This document shows, one piece after another, positions 1-7,828 of a stretch of 10,519 nt of DNA. The position numbers and the translations under genes were made by a program. The notes below the pieces were generated by a model that saw only the letters and a list, made by a program, of their open reading frames with translations, did no database searches and had not been told where the DNA came from. Numbering within the stretch: position 1 is the first letter of the stretch; each line of letters opens with the position of its first letter. The DNA comes from Zygnema cylindricum (lineage: Eukaryota; Streptophyta; Zygnematophyceae; Zygnematales; Zygnemataceae). The stretch spans positions 60,787 to 71,305 of the forward strand of contig JBBHKE010003015.1 of NCBI GenBank assembly GCA_037447655.1, read 5' to 3'.

Positions 1-256
1 ATGTCTAGAACACCCTAGTTATCTAAACTTTCAGAATCACCTCCCATTCTTAAGATATGAATGTAAAAATCTACATGATATGTAAGGAATCAACTCATTT
101 TTAGAACAGAGATGCAGACACATTCTACTGTTTCTCAAACTATGGAAGTGAGCTTTCCCTCAGAAATGTTGATTCATACCCCTACTTCAAATGAAGTGCT
201 GTCTATTCCCATCGGTTCCTTACGAATCCGAATTGCACTCGTTACTTTTCTTCTTA
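1..256. other. Unassigned DNA next to the copia relic
   Basis: This is where the rest of the minus-strand copia pol gene (integrase, reverse transcriptase) would lie. I read all minus-strand frames and could not recognise an integrase or reverse transcriptase motif. The frame that carries the pre-integrase motif ends in a TAA at 254-256, with another in-frame TAA at 242-244. A minus-strand frame shifted by one base carries a short Cys-containing stretch near 200-235 that could be a decayed zinc-binding part of the integrase, but this is weak. Short plus-strand open frames here have no recognisable content. Confidence 0.3.
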
Positions 257-535
257 CTGAATGCCTTCTACTACCCCAAGCTTTTTCATTTCCCTCAACC
301 TATCAAAATGCACATGCCCCAACCGCTTATGCCAAATCATCAACTTAGGAACACCAACATAGTAAGCATTCTTCTTTTCATTGCTCACGTTAAGCCTAAG
401 CATTCCTTGGCTACCCTTATCTGTCGTGAAGTAAACTTCATCCCCATACTTAGTTGTAAAGACTCCCTTTCGAGTGAAGGTATCAAACTCTTTGTCATCT
501 TACACAGACGTAGAGACAAGATTTTTACTCAACTA
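257..535 (-). pseudogene. Ty1/copia pre-integrase segment, broken
   Basis: This continues the gag-protease frame downstream without any frameshift. It holds the motif WHKRLGH (314-334), the hallmark of the GAG-pre-integrase domain that precedes the integrase core in Ty1/copia polyproteins. The residues after it (HFDRLREMKKLGVV) also fit the family pattern, in which a hydrophobic helix follows the RLGH motif. Three nonsense codons interrupt it: TAG at 533-535, TAA at 500-502 and TAA at 254-256. The motif lies about 512 codons after the proposed gag start, a normal distance for this class. The segment cannot be translated as one protein and is a relic. The domain assignment is firm because of motif and order; the lineage within copia is not determined. 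Confidence 0.82.
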
Positions 536-1870
536 AGGAATGTATAGTACATCTAAAAATGTAAGTATAGAATTCTTACCCTCCACTAAGACTTTCAAAT
601 CTATTGATCCCACAAGATCTGTAGTAACCACTCTCCCATCCCCATACTTTATCTCTATTTTAGGGATTTTCCTTGGCTTAGTGAAGAGTTCTTTATCACG
701 ACACATATGCATGGATGCACCTGAATCGACAATCCATCCTTCCTGTGGAGCTTTCCGAATTGCTCCAAGGGCACACTTCTGTCTCCGAGGGATCTCCTTC
801 TCCTCCAGACTCTCGTCAAGAAGAAGCTCCCCATCCTCCTCAGAGGACTCATCCTCGGTTTCTCCTGTCACTTTTGTAACCACAAGTGCCTTTTTCTTCC
901 CTCCGGAATAACCCCCTCCACGGTTCTCTTGGAGCCTCAGCTGCGACAGCTTGACACAATCTACGATGAAGTGTCTCATTTTTTTGCAAAAATAACAAAG
1001 ACCCTTTAGGGGCCTCGGTCCTCCAGAATGATCTATTTCCCCTTTGTACAGTTTCTTCGAGTCCTTACCCCATCGGTCCCCTCCTGTTGCTAGAGCTCGA
1101 ATGCTCTTTCCTCCTCTCCTAATCTCCAGTGTGTTTTCATGCACAAGTATCATCTTGACCACTGAGTTCCATTTCCATGAACTATCACGCATTTCTTGTA
1201 CTCGGTACACTATGTTCTCGTACTCATCTAATAACTTCATGATAAGGGTGTTAAATTTCATTTTCATTCTACCTGTCCACCCGGCACTTTCCATCTCCAT
1301 ATACAAACAAGAAATATCATTACAGTAATCTAACATCTTTCCTCATTTGTAAGTGTAACTCACTAGCTTTTGCTCAGCCAACTGGAGCTCTTGAATAAAT
1401 CCAGCTCTATAAATCTCCACCAAACTCACCCACAACTCCTCGGCCTTGTAAATGTGAAGATGAGGAGTGGCCAAAGCTTGAGTGAGGTACCTCAAAATGA
1501 AGTTCTTGGCAGCCATGATTACATCCTCCCACATTTGAGTATCGTTCTTTGCGGTCTTCACAGTCGCCGCTCCCGGGACTGTGGCAATAGGAGTGAGGGG
1601 TGTCTCCTTCCCTTTCCCCTTTTCGGACACACTGCTGTCCCCATCATCTGCTTCCTTCGTTGAGGCAGTCGTTGTTGCGAGAAACCTTACTCCTCCAAAT
1701 CCTTGTGGAGTTCCCGAAGGTGGACGTTTTACTTGTCCACTGACGATACCCCAGTATCGTTTTTCGCACAAAACTCCCATCATCATGGCTTTCTAATAGA
1801 TGAACCCAGATCCATTGAAGGTGGGCACCCTAGAGGGTGGGCCCATAACCTGAAATTTTGTGTCCTCCAT
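536..1870 (-). pseudogene. Ty1/copia gag and protease relic
   Basis: This is the 5' part of a gag-pol polyprotein of an LTR retrotransposon. In a living element gag forms the virus-like particle and the protease cuts the polyprotein. I place the start at ATG 1868-1870 because the same frame then runs through a typical gag N terminus (VPTFNGSGF, about residues 15-23) into MMMGVLCEKRYWGIV. The capsid region (UBN2/Retrotran_gag type) shows the usual spaced ALATPHLHIYKAEELWVSLVEIY pattern in part near 1400-1470. A CX2CX4HX4C zinc knuckle lies at 956-997, an acidic Glu/Ser stretch follows, and the protease active site DSGAS is at 713-727. Breaks are TAG at 1793-1795, where copia gag normally has Trp, and TGA at 1343-1345. 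There is no frameshift in this part, so decay seems to be by point mutation. Confidence 0.88.
956..997 (-). other. Gag zinc knuckle (CCHC) coding segment
   Basis: The residues CYFCKKMRHFIVDC give exact CX2CX4HX4C spacing. In Ty1/copia nucleocapsid this motif binds the RNA genome. The glycine usually found before the histidine is replaced by arginine, which agrees with relaxed selection. It lies about 75 codons before the protease DSGAS motif, as expected for the class. Confidence 0.85.
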
Positions 1871-2306
1871 TGGACTACAGAATACAGGAAGCCTCTAGAT
1901 AGTTATTAATTAACCCACTTTCAATGGCAACCACTGCTACCCAAGCAGACAAGCAAACAATCTGACTGCACCGCTGTGCAGCGTAGACAATCTTGATTCC
2001 GTAGGGAAAAGAATCACTGAAAACGCCAAACCAGCCGATAAGTTATGAGGCCGTAACAATGCCAATTTGTACAAACTCTCAAAGGGAGAAATGACTACCT
2101 ACCAAAATTTTCTAAGTCCTGATTACCTCTAATAACTTCTATCTACTGAATTACGGACCAATCAGATTATTGTGCCGTACCAAAAAGTACTACTACCGGT
2201 GTACCTTTTGTACGGCCTATGTACGACAAGGCTATTAAGCGGACGCGTGTCTGCTTTTCACTCGTTCGTACATTCCTTGGAATTCCCATGACCGAATGTC
2301 ATCTCT
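1871..2306. other. Unassigned DNA upstream of the copia relic
   Basis: The 5' leader, primer-binding site and 5' LTR of the minus-strand copia element should lie here. I looked on the minus strand for a standard initiator-Met primer-binding site (TGGTATCAGAGC) and for TG...CA LTR ends and found none I could defend. No gene is visible. The composition is ordinary for plant intergenic DNA: in 1861-2040 I counted 5 CpG against about 9 expected. Confidence 0.4.
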
Positions 2307-2481
2307 CCACGTGGCTCCAAGTCATGCCACGTCACAAAATGCTAAAGTGACCACTTCGGGATTTCGGCGATGATGTGCGCCGTTGGATTTGCAACTGGAT
2401 GCAATCTTAGCCGTTATAAATACTTGGGCGACATTTGTTTTGCTGTCGAAACAAAATGCTTGGTATCCGTTGTGAAATAAA
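2307..2481 (+). promoter_or_regulatory. Promoter-like cluster: G-box, ACGT box, TATA, AATAAA
   Basis: On the plus strand there is a perfect G-box CCACGTGG (2307-2314), an ACGT-core box GCCACGTCAC (2326-2335), a TATA box TATAAATA (2415-2422) and a poly(A) signal AATAAA (2476-2481). The spacing of about 60 bp from TATA to AATAAA is too tight for a gene but is what the U3-R junction of an LTR shows. I infer a fragment or solo LTR of a plus-strand retroelement. Its ends were not found, so this could also be a chance set of words. G-box and ACGT elements in plants bind bZIP and bHLH factors, including those of light and stress responses. Confidence 0.35.
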
Positions 2482-2557
2482 ATCGTACTTCGTACTTTCA
2501 TAAAACTGTATCTATGCATGCCATACACAGTTTTAATTAAATGGATTTGTTCCTCCC

Positions 2558-2568
2558 TATATATATAC

Positions 2569-2658
<90 letters not shown>
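2558..2658. repeat. (TA)n microsatellite
   Basis: About 100 bp of alternating TA, interrupted by a C at 2568 and a G at 2581. It ends in CATATAATATAG. Such tracts are length-unstable and can extrude cruciforms. The open frame through it that encodes repeated Ile-Tyr is an artefact of the repeat. Confidence 0.97.
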
Positions 2659-2660
<2 letters not shown>

Positions 2661-2740
2661 TATAATATAGCATTTAGCATTGGTCCTAGTCTTATAGGAT
2701 AAAGCTGACAGCTATCGGCCAACTTGACAAACCGCAGGTA

Positions 2741-2757
2741 CCGGGATCAAATTCCGG
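2741..2757 (+). other. tRNA T-arm-like hairpin, possible SINE fragment
   Basis: CCGGG and TCCGG can form a 5-bp stem (one G-T pair) around the 7-nt loop ATCAAAT, which resembles the tRNA T-loop TTCRANY and the Pol III B box GGTTCRANYCC. I could not find a matching A box at the right distance upstream. It could be a remnant of a tRNA-derived SINE head or a chance match. Confidence 0.2.
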
Positions 2758-2769
2758 GTCCGTTAGGTA

Positions 2770-2794
2770 TATTTTTAGTAACCTACTAAAAATA
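2770..2794. repeat. Perfect 11-bp inverted repeat, 3-nt loop
   Basis: TATTTTTAGTA (2770-2780) and TACTAAAAATA (2784-2794) are exact reverse complements around ACC. The function is unknown. It lies just after the T-arm-like hairpin and before a larger imperfect foldback. Confidence 0.85.
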
Positions 2795-2811
2795 ACTGCA
2801 TGTTGAACTAA

Positions 2812-2897
2812 GGCAGCCATGGATCAACCACCCTCTCTATCCTTTAGTGACTAGAACAAGTTTAGGGGCTAGAGAGAGGAGGTGGAGGCAGGCTGCC
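2812..2897. repeat. Imperfect inverted repeat of about 86 bp
   Basis: GGCAGCC (2812-2818) pairs with GGCTGCC (2891-2897). Inside it CCACCCTCTCTA (2828-2839) pairs with the strand at 2870-2885 (TAGAGAGAGGAGGTGG) if a 4-nt bulge is allowed. It could be a small decayed miniature element or a simple foldback; no target duplication was identified. Confidence 0.5.
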
Positions 2898-3256
2898 CGT
2901 CCTTTTCTTTTCTTTTATACTAACATATTTAAACCTAGAAAATACTCTATAAATCTATTACTTTCAACAAATACCATACACACTATCTAAGTGTAACGAT
3001 CCGTCACGGCGAAGAGAGGTTTCTGCAAATTTCTTCACGGATTGCACCAAACGATGTCTTCCACTCCAAACACCTCAAAGAGGAGCCTAGCTTCTTCCCA
3101 AAGATCATATGTTGCCGTGGGGTGCGAATTAATACAACGAGCGTTGGATGGGATTCACCAAATGAAGAATTTGAATGCCGATCATAATATCGGATACAAA
3201 AGATAAACAAGGGGAAAAGGACAACAAGGGATACATGAGTTCGACAATACGGGGTA
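2898..3256. other. Unassigned intergenic DNA
   Basis: There is no gene I can name. Both strands have short open frames (about 50 residues plus, under 100 residues minus) without recognisable motifs. The word TGTAACGATCCGTCAC at 2992-3007 resembles the start of some plant Ty3/gypsy LTRs (TGTAACG...), but no matching 3' end or target duplication was found. Confidence 0.3.
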
Positions 3257-3770
3257 AAAGGCAAAGAGAGAGTGGGAAGCCGAGAATGAGAGTGAATCAT
3301 AGGGAAAGGGTACGTGACAGAACGAAAGAAAGATAGAGAGAGGGTATGGAAAGATGAGAGTGAGGGAGATTAACTGGGATAGGGTATGAACATATTTAAG
3401 GAGAGAGTGAGAGCATGGGAAGAAGTGGGGGACATATAATATTTTAAAAAGGGTACAGAATAGAATAAGGGGGAGTGGGAGAGAAAGTGAAGAAAAGAGT
3501 GATAGAGATAGTTGAGAAAGGATATGAGACAAAACGAATGAGATAGGGAAAATAACAAGAAGGGTTGACACCCATTAAAAGGTATATGGGTTTTATGGGA
3601 CGAGACAAAGGGAAATATTGGGAAGAAGAGAGCAAGAGAGAGGGTAGAGAAAGAGGAAGAAAAACAATGAAAGAGATGGACAATGCGAAGAGGGAGCGGG
3701 AATGAGAAAAGAGGATGGATAGAAAGGGAAAGAGATTAAGAGAGGGACAAAAAAACAGACACAACCGCAC
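3257..3770 (+). repeat. Long purine-rich (GA) plus strand
   Basis: For about 500 bp the plus strand is dominated by A and G, with repeated gaga, ggga and agag words and few pyrimidine runs. The shift is visible at once against both flanks. It is irregular rather than a clean (GA)n microsatellite. Complementary minus-strand open frames give Ser/Leu/Phe-rich peptides, which is only the translation of a pyrimidine tract. Such asymmetric DNA can form triplex (H-DNA) structures; whether it does so here is unknown. Confidence 0.8.
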
Positions 3771-3861
3771 ACTTACCCATGCTATTCTTCATATTTTGTA
3801 GAAAATGTCGCAGCATTCTAAATTGTATCGCCGTGTAATCGCCAACCCCTAATAGAGTTGC

Positions 3862-3870
3862 AAACCCTAA
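3862..3870 (+). promoter_or_regulatory. Telo-box word AAACCCTAA
   Basis: AAACCCTAA is the telo-box found near the start of many plant genes for ribosomal and other growth-related proteins. An ATG follows 8 bp later (3879) in a short 24-codon frame ending at 3953, with no recognisable product and no clear splice donor. This could be the 5' end of a gene fragment, but the evidence is slight. Confidence 0.2.
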
Positions 3871-3953
3871 AATCATCCATGGCTGTTTGTCGTTTCATTA
3901 CAAGAGGCGGCGGAACGACGCATCTTTCTCAAAAAATAGAAAAGTTTTGTTAA

Positions 3954-4300
3954 ACTGACCCACAGTATTCGCACGCCGCCCACCGGTCGACCAGGACTTG
4001 GATAGGATTGGTCAGAACACGAATTTGTTTTTTTTGTGTTTTGTCCGCAATCGCCGCTATTTTGTTATCTTTTCAGATTTTCGAGGCGCCGCGTTTCTTC
4101 TACCCTCAAATATGTAACTTTACCCTAATACGTACGCATTATAACTCTAATTTGTTTACATTTTGTATATCACACCCCATTTTAGAGTCAATCTTAACTC
4201 AAATCAAGGTCTATTTCGTTTACAGGTCTGTTATTAGCTTTATGTTTCCATTCGACCGTGTAATAGCGTACATGTGTATTCTATTAAGCTAGACAGACCT
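3954..4300. other. Unassigned DNA at the composition boundary
   Basis: This holds no recognised gene. A T-rich tract near 4021-4040 and a branch/acceptor-like TTTTGTTATCTTTTCAG near 4060-4076 are visible, but no exon could be supported. From about here rightwards CpG and TACG/CGTA words become frequent. Confidence 0.35.
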
Positions 4301-4380
4301 CAAATACAGTCAAAAAGGCAACATAATAGAATTAGGGAATCAAGTACAGTCAAAAAGGCAACATAATAGAATTAGGGAAT
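4301..4380. repeat. Two tandem copies of a 40-bp unit
   Basis: 4301-4340 and 4341-4380 differ at one position (CAAATACAG against CAAGTACAG). Each unit ends in TAGAATTAGGGAAT, which is the proposed 8-bp target duplication plus the first six bases of the foldback element that begins at 4375. The duplication therefore spans the element's left border and most simply arose after insertion. Confidence 0.95.
4367..4374. repeat. Left target-site duplication TAGAATTA
   Basis: TAGAATTA stands directly outside the left terminus GGGAATTGATCAT and recurs in the same orientation at 9172-9179 directly outside the right terminus. Inverted complementarity of the arms stops exactly where this direct repeat begins, which is the expected signature of a real insertion border. 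Confidence 0.7.
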
Positions 4381-5792
4381 TGATCATCACAATGACTATT
4401 TTAAATGCGCACAGTCACTTACGTCATTTGTCAAAATACGTACGTTTTGAAGTACACATTAAAGTACCGTTGAGTATAAATTTGGCGGTCAATCGGTTAG
4501 ACATCTTTGACTTTCATAATATTTTTTCAACCGCTTAAAAAAATTTCGCGCTTGCGAACGTCGACCGTCATAATAAAATCAGCAATTCACACGGCCGGCG
4601 AGCGTTTACGGTAAAATGGTTGCAGACAGTAACTTTTTGTCGTTATGTGAGCTCCACGGTGAGAGCACTTAGCCGCAAAATTGAAATTGAATCGTCTAAG
4701 GGTGTGTCCCCATGTACTTGTAACTTAGCGAAATTACTTTGTATTTTAGCGCGCATCCGCCGGACCCGGTGTTCAAGTGTCCCTATGTCTGTAAGGACGA
4801 AATCGTAACTTACGCTTGTGACGATTGTATACGTCGACAGTACCTGTGACGGTTGTCAACGTCTACAATCTGTGGTCGCACGTTGTTTTTTGTACCTGCG
4901 TGTGACGTCGCATGTCTTACCGTGACATTGTAGACGTAGCGCCTTCCAGCCTGTGCAATTTCACGGTCGAAAAAGATGCATTTTGTCTTCACGTCGCCTG
5001 TCCGCTCGACGTGATATGGCATCGGAATTTGAAGACCCCTGCAAAAAAAGAAATCCGTACTAGACGAAAACGGACAAATCCAAACAAATTGTGTCCTTGT
5101 CTTTGTCGTATTAGAACGCAAACGGACAAAACATAGCGAACTATGTACTTTTCTTTGTCCTTGGAAATCGTAGGATTTTTGTCGAAATCTACGGCATGTG
5201 CGAAAATATGTTCCTATTTGTCAATCGAAAAAACCTAATTCTAAATCACATCGCGCATGTGTTTTAAAGATAAGGTTGAAGATGACGTTTTTTGTCGTCG
5301 AAGTGGGTCGAAAAGCACAAGACGACAACTTTTCGTACATCCTAAGTTTAGGGATGACGCAATTTGTACTCTACGAATTTGCGATTCCTTCGTACGGTTG
5401 CAACTTAGGCAGTACGGCGCTAAGTTTTACGGCAAAACGACAGGAAAAAACCCTTACTTATACACATGGGGACACACCCTAAGTGTTACATTGAACTTAG
5501 ATGCAAAGTGAAACGAAACCTATTGAAATTGAAAGTACTATAATTCTCGTACGGAAATATTATAACGCACGAAACGAAATAAACTTTTATAATAAAACGA
5601 ACCGGCGTAAAAATATCATTTAAAATTAAATGAAAAAAATGAGCGTCGTCACGCGCGACGAAATTGAGCCACGCTATTTACTAATCAACATACTTACAAT
5701 GACAAGATCGTAGCAGGATCGGCCGTACAAAGGTATTGCCGCTTTGTCCTACACATAAATTCCTTCTGCGGACGAAAAAATCGCGTCACGCT
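4375..5792 (+). repeat. Left arm of the foldback element
   Basis: The outer segment 4375-4699 pairs with 8810-9171 and the inner segment 5480-5792 pairs with 7829-8124. By eye the inner segments differ at about a dozen of roughly 300 positions; the outer segments are more diverged, with several small indels. The 780-bp element at 4700-5479 splits the arm. The left arm is unbroken at TTA 5497-5499, the site that carries the 668-bp insertion in the other arm. It also lacks a 28-bp stretch present in the right arm at 8898-8925. Confidence 0.92.
4700..5479 (+). mobile_element. PIF/Harbinger-like miniature element H1 (780 bp)
   Basis: The ends are a perfect 16-bp inverted repeat, GGGTGTGTCCCCATGT, and the element is flanked by the 3-bp duplication TAA (4697-4699 and 5480-5482). 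The homologous right arm lacks the element and has one copy of this trinucleotide (TTA, 8810-8812), an internal empty site that fixes the borders. A TWA duplication and GGG ends are typical of PIF/Harbinger and Tourist elements. There is no transposase; the short open frames inside have no recognised motif. An 11-bp inverted repeat ACGTCTACAAT (4859-4869) / ATTGTAGACGT (4927-4937) lies in the left half. A second copy begins at 10359. Confidence 0.9.
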
Positions 5793-5892
5793 TCGCGATC
5801 CAACATTTCCTCGCAATAGACCAGCGTGCGACTCGAACAAATGAATACCGGTCGGCGCTCGCACCAAACCGAACCGAAACAAAAGTACAGTA

Positions 5893-6431
5893 CACCGCCA
5901 ATCGTTATTAGCGTGTAAGTTTTTTTAGCGTATAAAAATAATTACCGTGGTGTACGCTATTTAAGAATTTGAAAATTTTGGAAAAAATCATACATTCTAA
6001 TTGTTTGGTTTTGGTAATTTGGATCTTTGAAAAAAAAAATGTCGGTCGCAAACATGCTTAAACTAATATAGGTCTTCGTACAAAATCTGACAAATCGTAC
6101 ACAAATCGTACATTCACACGGTCGAAACGCGGCTGTCGGACGAATATGTGCGAGCGGGATTTTTTACGACCTGGTTTTTTTTCCTTTTTAGAACGCACAT
6201 TCTCATGCGTCCACTGTTACTAAAACTAATTTATTGTACTTTTTAACTAAAAAAGGTACATTTATGTACGGTTTGACACTGACCATACACCACTCTATTT
6301 AAGAGACAACGTCCTAAAATTAACCCTAAATAGAATAAAGAAAAAAATAGAATGAACTACACTAATGGAGAATAAAAAAAAAAAAAGCGGGACGGAATTA
6401 GCGTACACAACGCTAATAACGATTGGCGGTG
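5893..6431 (+). mobile_element. TA-flanked miniature element M, copy 1 (539 bp)
   Basis: Terminal inverted repeats of at least 21 bp, CACCGCCAATCGTTATTAGCG, are flanked by TA (5891-5892 and 6432-6433). A TA duplication points to the Tc1/mariner superfamily (Stowaway-like), although the terminal sequence is not the classic Stowaway CTCCCTCCGT. The copy at 6889-7396 is alike over nearly all its length; copy 1 has some extra bases near 6281-6320. It has no coding capacity and an A/T-rich interior with A-runs. Confidence 0.87.
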
Positions 6432-6433
6432 TA

Positions 6434-6780
6434 CCGAACGGAATAAAACATAACTGACGCGAACTGAAAAAAAAATTGACTGCACGATTTCAGCCGACGC
6501 GGATTCGCCCAATATCCTAACATTTCGCTGTCAATGTAAGTCAAAGGTCGCAAAAGTCAAAAAATTTCATACCCGAAACCAACCGTTTTTTTTTTTCAAA
6601 ATCTGAGTAACCGACGCCCAACCGAGTTTTGTCACGCTCCAAAATTGTTAACCGTTAACCGACCGTCGTTTATGAAAAAAAAAAATCACCGAATCTTGAT
6701 TTTTCGCGACTAACCGTGCCCGCCCGTAACTTCAAAAGTACAAAATTAATCAATGTACGACGCAATAAGCCAATAATTAC
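6434..6780. other. Core of the foldback element, left portion
   Basis: No gene is present. The stretch is rich in AACCG/ACCGAC words and A or T runs. A short piece near 6540-6554 (GTCAAAGGTCGCAAA) is the reverse complement of 7793-7809, so the arm homology may resume weakly here beyond the inner arm border at 5792. Confidence 0.5.
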
Positions 6781-6888
6781 GATTTGTCGCGTTCCCTAAG
6801 ATTTGCGAAATGAATAGTGTTACTACCGTGTCAGATTTTGCGGCGCTTTGTCGCGTTCCCTAAGATTTGCGAAATGAATAGTGTACTA
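6781..6888. repeat. Tandem array with a 62-64 bp unit, left part
   Basis: The words TTTGTCGCGTTCCCTAAG and ATTTGCGAAATGAATAGTGT recur with a spacing of 64 bp (6783 and 6847). The array continues after the inserted element M copy 2 at 7397-7547 with units at 7419 and 7481. If the 508-bp element and its extra TA are removed, the spacing across the gap is 62 bp, so the two parts were once one array of about four units. Confidence 0.9.
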
Positions 6889-7396
6889 CACCGCCAATCG
6901 TTATTAGCGTGGGAGTTTGATTAGCGTATAATAATAATTACAGTGGTGTACGCTATTTAAGAATTTAAAAAATTTGGAATACATTCTAATTGTTTGATTA
7001 TGGTAATTTGGATCTTTGAAAAAAAAAATGTCGGTCGCAAACATGCTTACACTAATATAGGTCTCCGTACAAAATCTGACAAACCGTACACAAATCATAC
7101 ATTCACACGGTCGAAACGCGGATGTCGGACGAATATGTGGGAACAAAATTGTTTACGACCTGGTTTTTTTTCCTTTTTAGACGCATATTCTCATGCGTCT
7201 GCGGTTACTAAAACTTATTTATTGTAATTTTTAACTTAAAAAGGTACATTTATGTACGGTTTGACACTGACCGTACGTACTGAAAATAACCCTAAATAGA
7301 ATAAAGAAAAAAAATAGAATGAACTACACTAATGGAGAATAAAAAAAAAAAGCGGGACGGAATTAGTGTACACAACGCTAATAACGATTGGTGGTG
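6889..7396 (+). mobile_element. TA-flanked miniature element M, copy 2 (508 bp)
   Basis: Same ends and internal order as the copy at 5893-6431. The right terminus has one change (GGTGGTG for GGCGGTG). TA flanks lie at 6887-6888 and 7397-7398. It sits inside a tandem array, and the neighbouring intact unit (GTACTACCGTGT near 7456) shows the empty site: joining the flanks with a single TA restores GTACTACTGTGT. This supports a 2-bp TA duplication and hence Tc1/mariner-type mobilisation. It is non-coding. Confidence 0.9.
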
Positions 7397-7547
7397 TACT
7401 GTGTTAGATTTGCAACGCTTTGTCGCATTGCCTAAGATTTGCGAAATGAATATTGTACTACCGTGTCAAATTTGCGACGCTTTGTCGCGTTCCCTTTGAT
7501 TTGCGAAATAAATAGCTTACTACAGTACCGTATCAGATTTGCGACGT
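7397..7547. repeat. Tandem array with a 62-64 bp unit, right part
   Basis: Continuation of the array at 6781-6888. Units begin near 7419 and 7481 and the last one is more diverged (CCCTTTGATTTGCGAAATAAATAGC). It ends in GATTTGCGACG at about 7547. Confidence 0.88.
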
Positions 7548-7828
7548 TAATCATGATGTCACGTACTTCCACAATGCCAAAGAGTACAAAGTACAAGAAT
7601 GTTGGATTATAGGGACAGTACAAAATTTTCTTTTTTTTTTTGTTTTTTGGTTGACCAGCCGTAACCGACCGTTTTTTTTTCCTGGTGAATCAACCGACCG
7701 TAACCGCCCAACCCCCAAAATTTGGCAACGGAATCCGTTCCGGATCCGGCGCGGGCGGTCGGTTAACGGTCGGTCACGGTTTCGGTTGACCGTTTGCGAC
7801 CTTTGATGTAAGTATGCTGATTCGTAAT
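7548..7828. other. Core of the foldback element, right portion
   Basis: This is non-coding, with T-runs near 7629-7650 and 7670-7681 and repeated ACCGACCG/CGGTCGGT words. AACCGACCGTAACCGCCCAAC near 7690-7712 resembles, in direct orientation, GTAACCGACGCCCAACCGA near 6607-6625. CCGGATCCGGCGCGGGCGGTCGG near 7740-7763 is the most GC-rich spot in the window. Confidence 0.45.

Noticed and set aside
1839-1850. Minus-strand GGTTATGGGCCC as a half-tRNA-iMet primer-binding site with an LTR ending at 1851
   Set aside because: The stretch lies inside the gag frame, which opens at ATG 1868-1870 and reads into a typical gag N terminus, so the match to the initiator tRNA anticodon region is most simply coincidental.
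2460-2472. TTGGTATCCGTTG as a primer-binding site for initiator tRNA
   Set aside because: Only the first seven bases fit TGGTATCAGAGC and no LTR end (CA) precedes it.
2537-2722. Open frame with a long Ile-Tyr repeat on the minus strand
   Set aside because: It is a translation of the (TA)n microsatellite.
2992-3007. TGTAACGATCCGTCAC as the start of a Ty3/gypsy LTR
   Set aside because: No matching CA end, 5-bp duplication or internal LTR signals were found; one word is not enough.
3182-3770. Overlapping minus-strand frames rich in Ser, Leu, Phe and Pro, looking like membrane proteins
   Set aside because: They are translations of the pyrimidine strand of the GA-rich tract, which lacks stop codons by composition.
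3879-3953. 24-codon frame after the telo-box as a first exon
   Set aside because: No convincing splice donor, no downstream exon and no recognisable peptide; only the telo-box word itself is kept, at low confidence.
6781-7547. Regular repeats as a CRISPR-like array
   Set aside because: Units are adjacent 62-64 bp tandem repeats without unique spacers, in a eukaryotic transposon core; the gap is element M.
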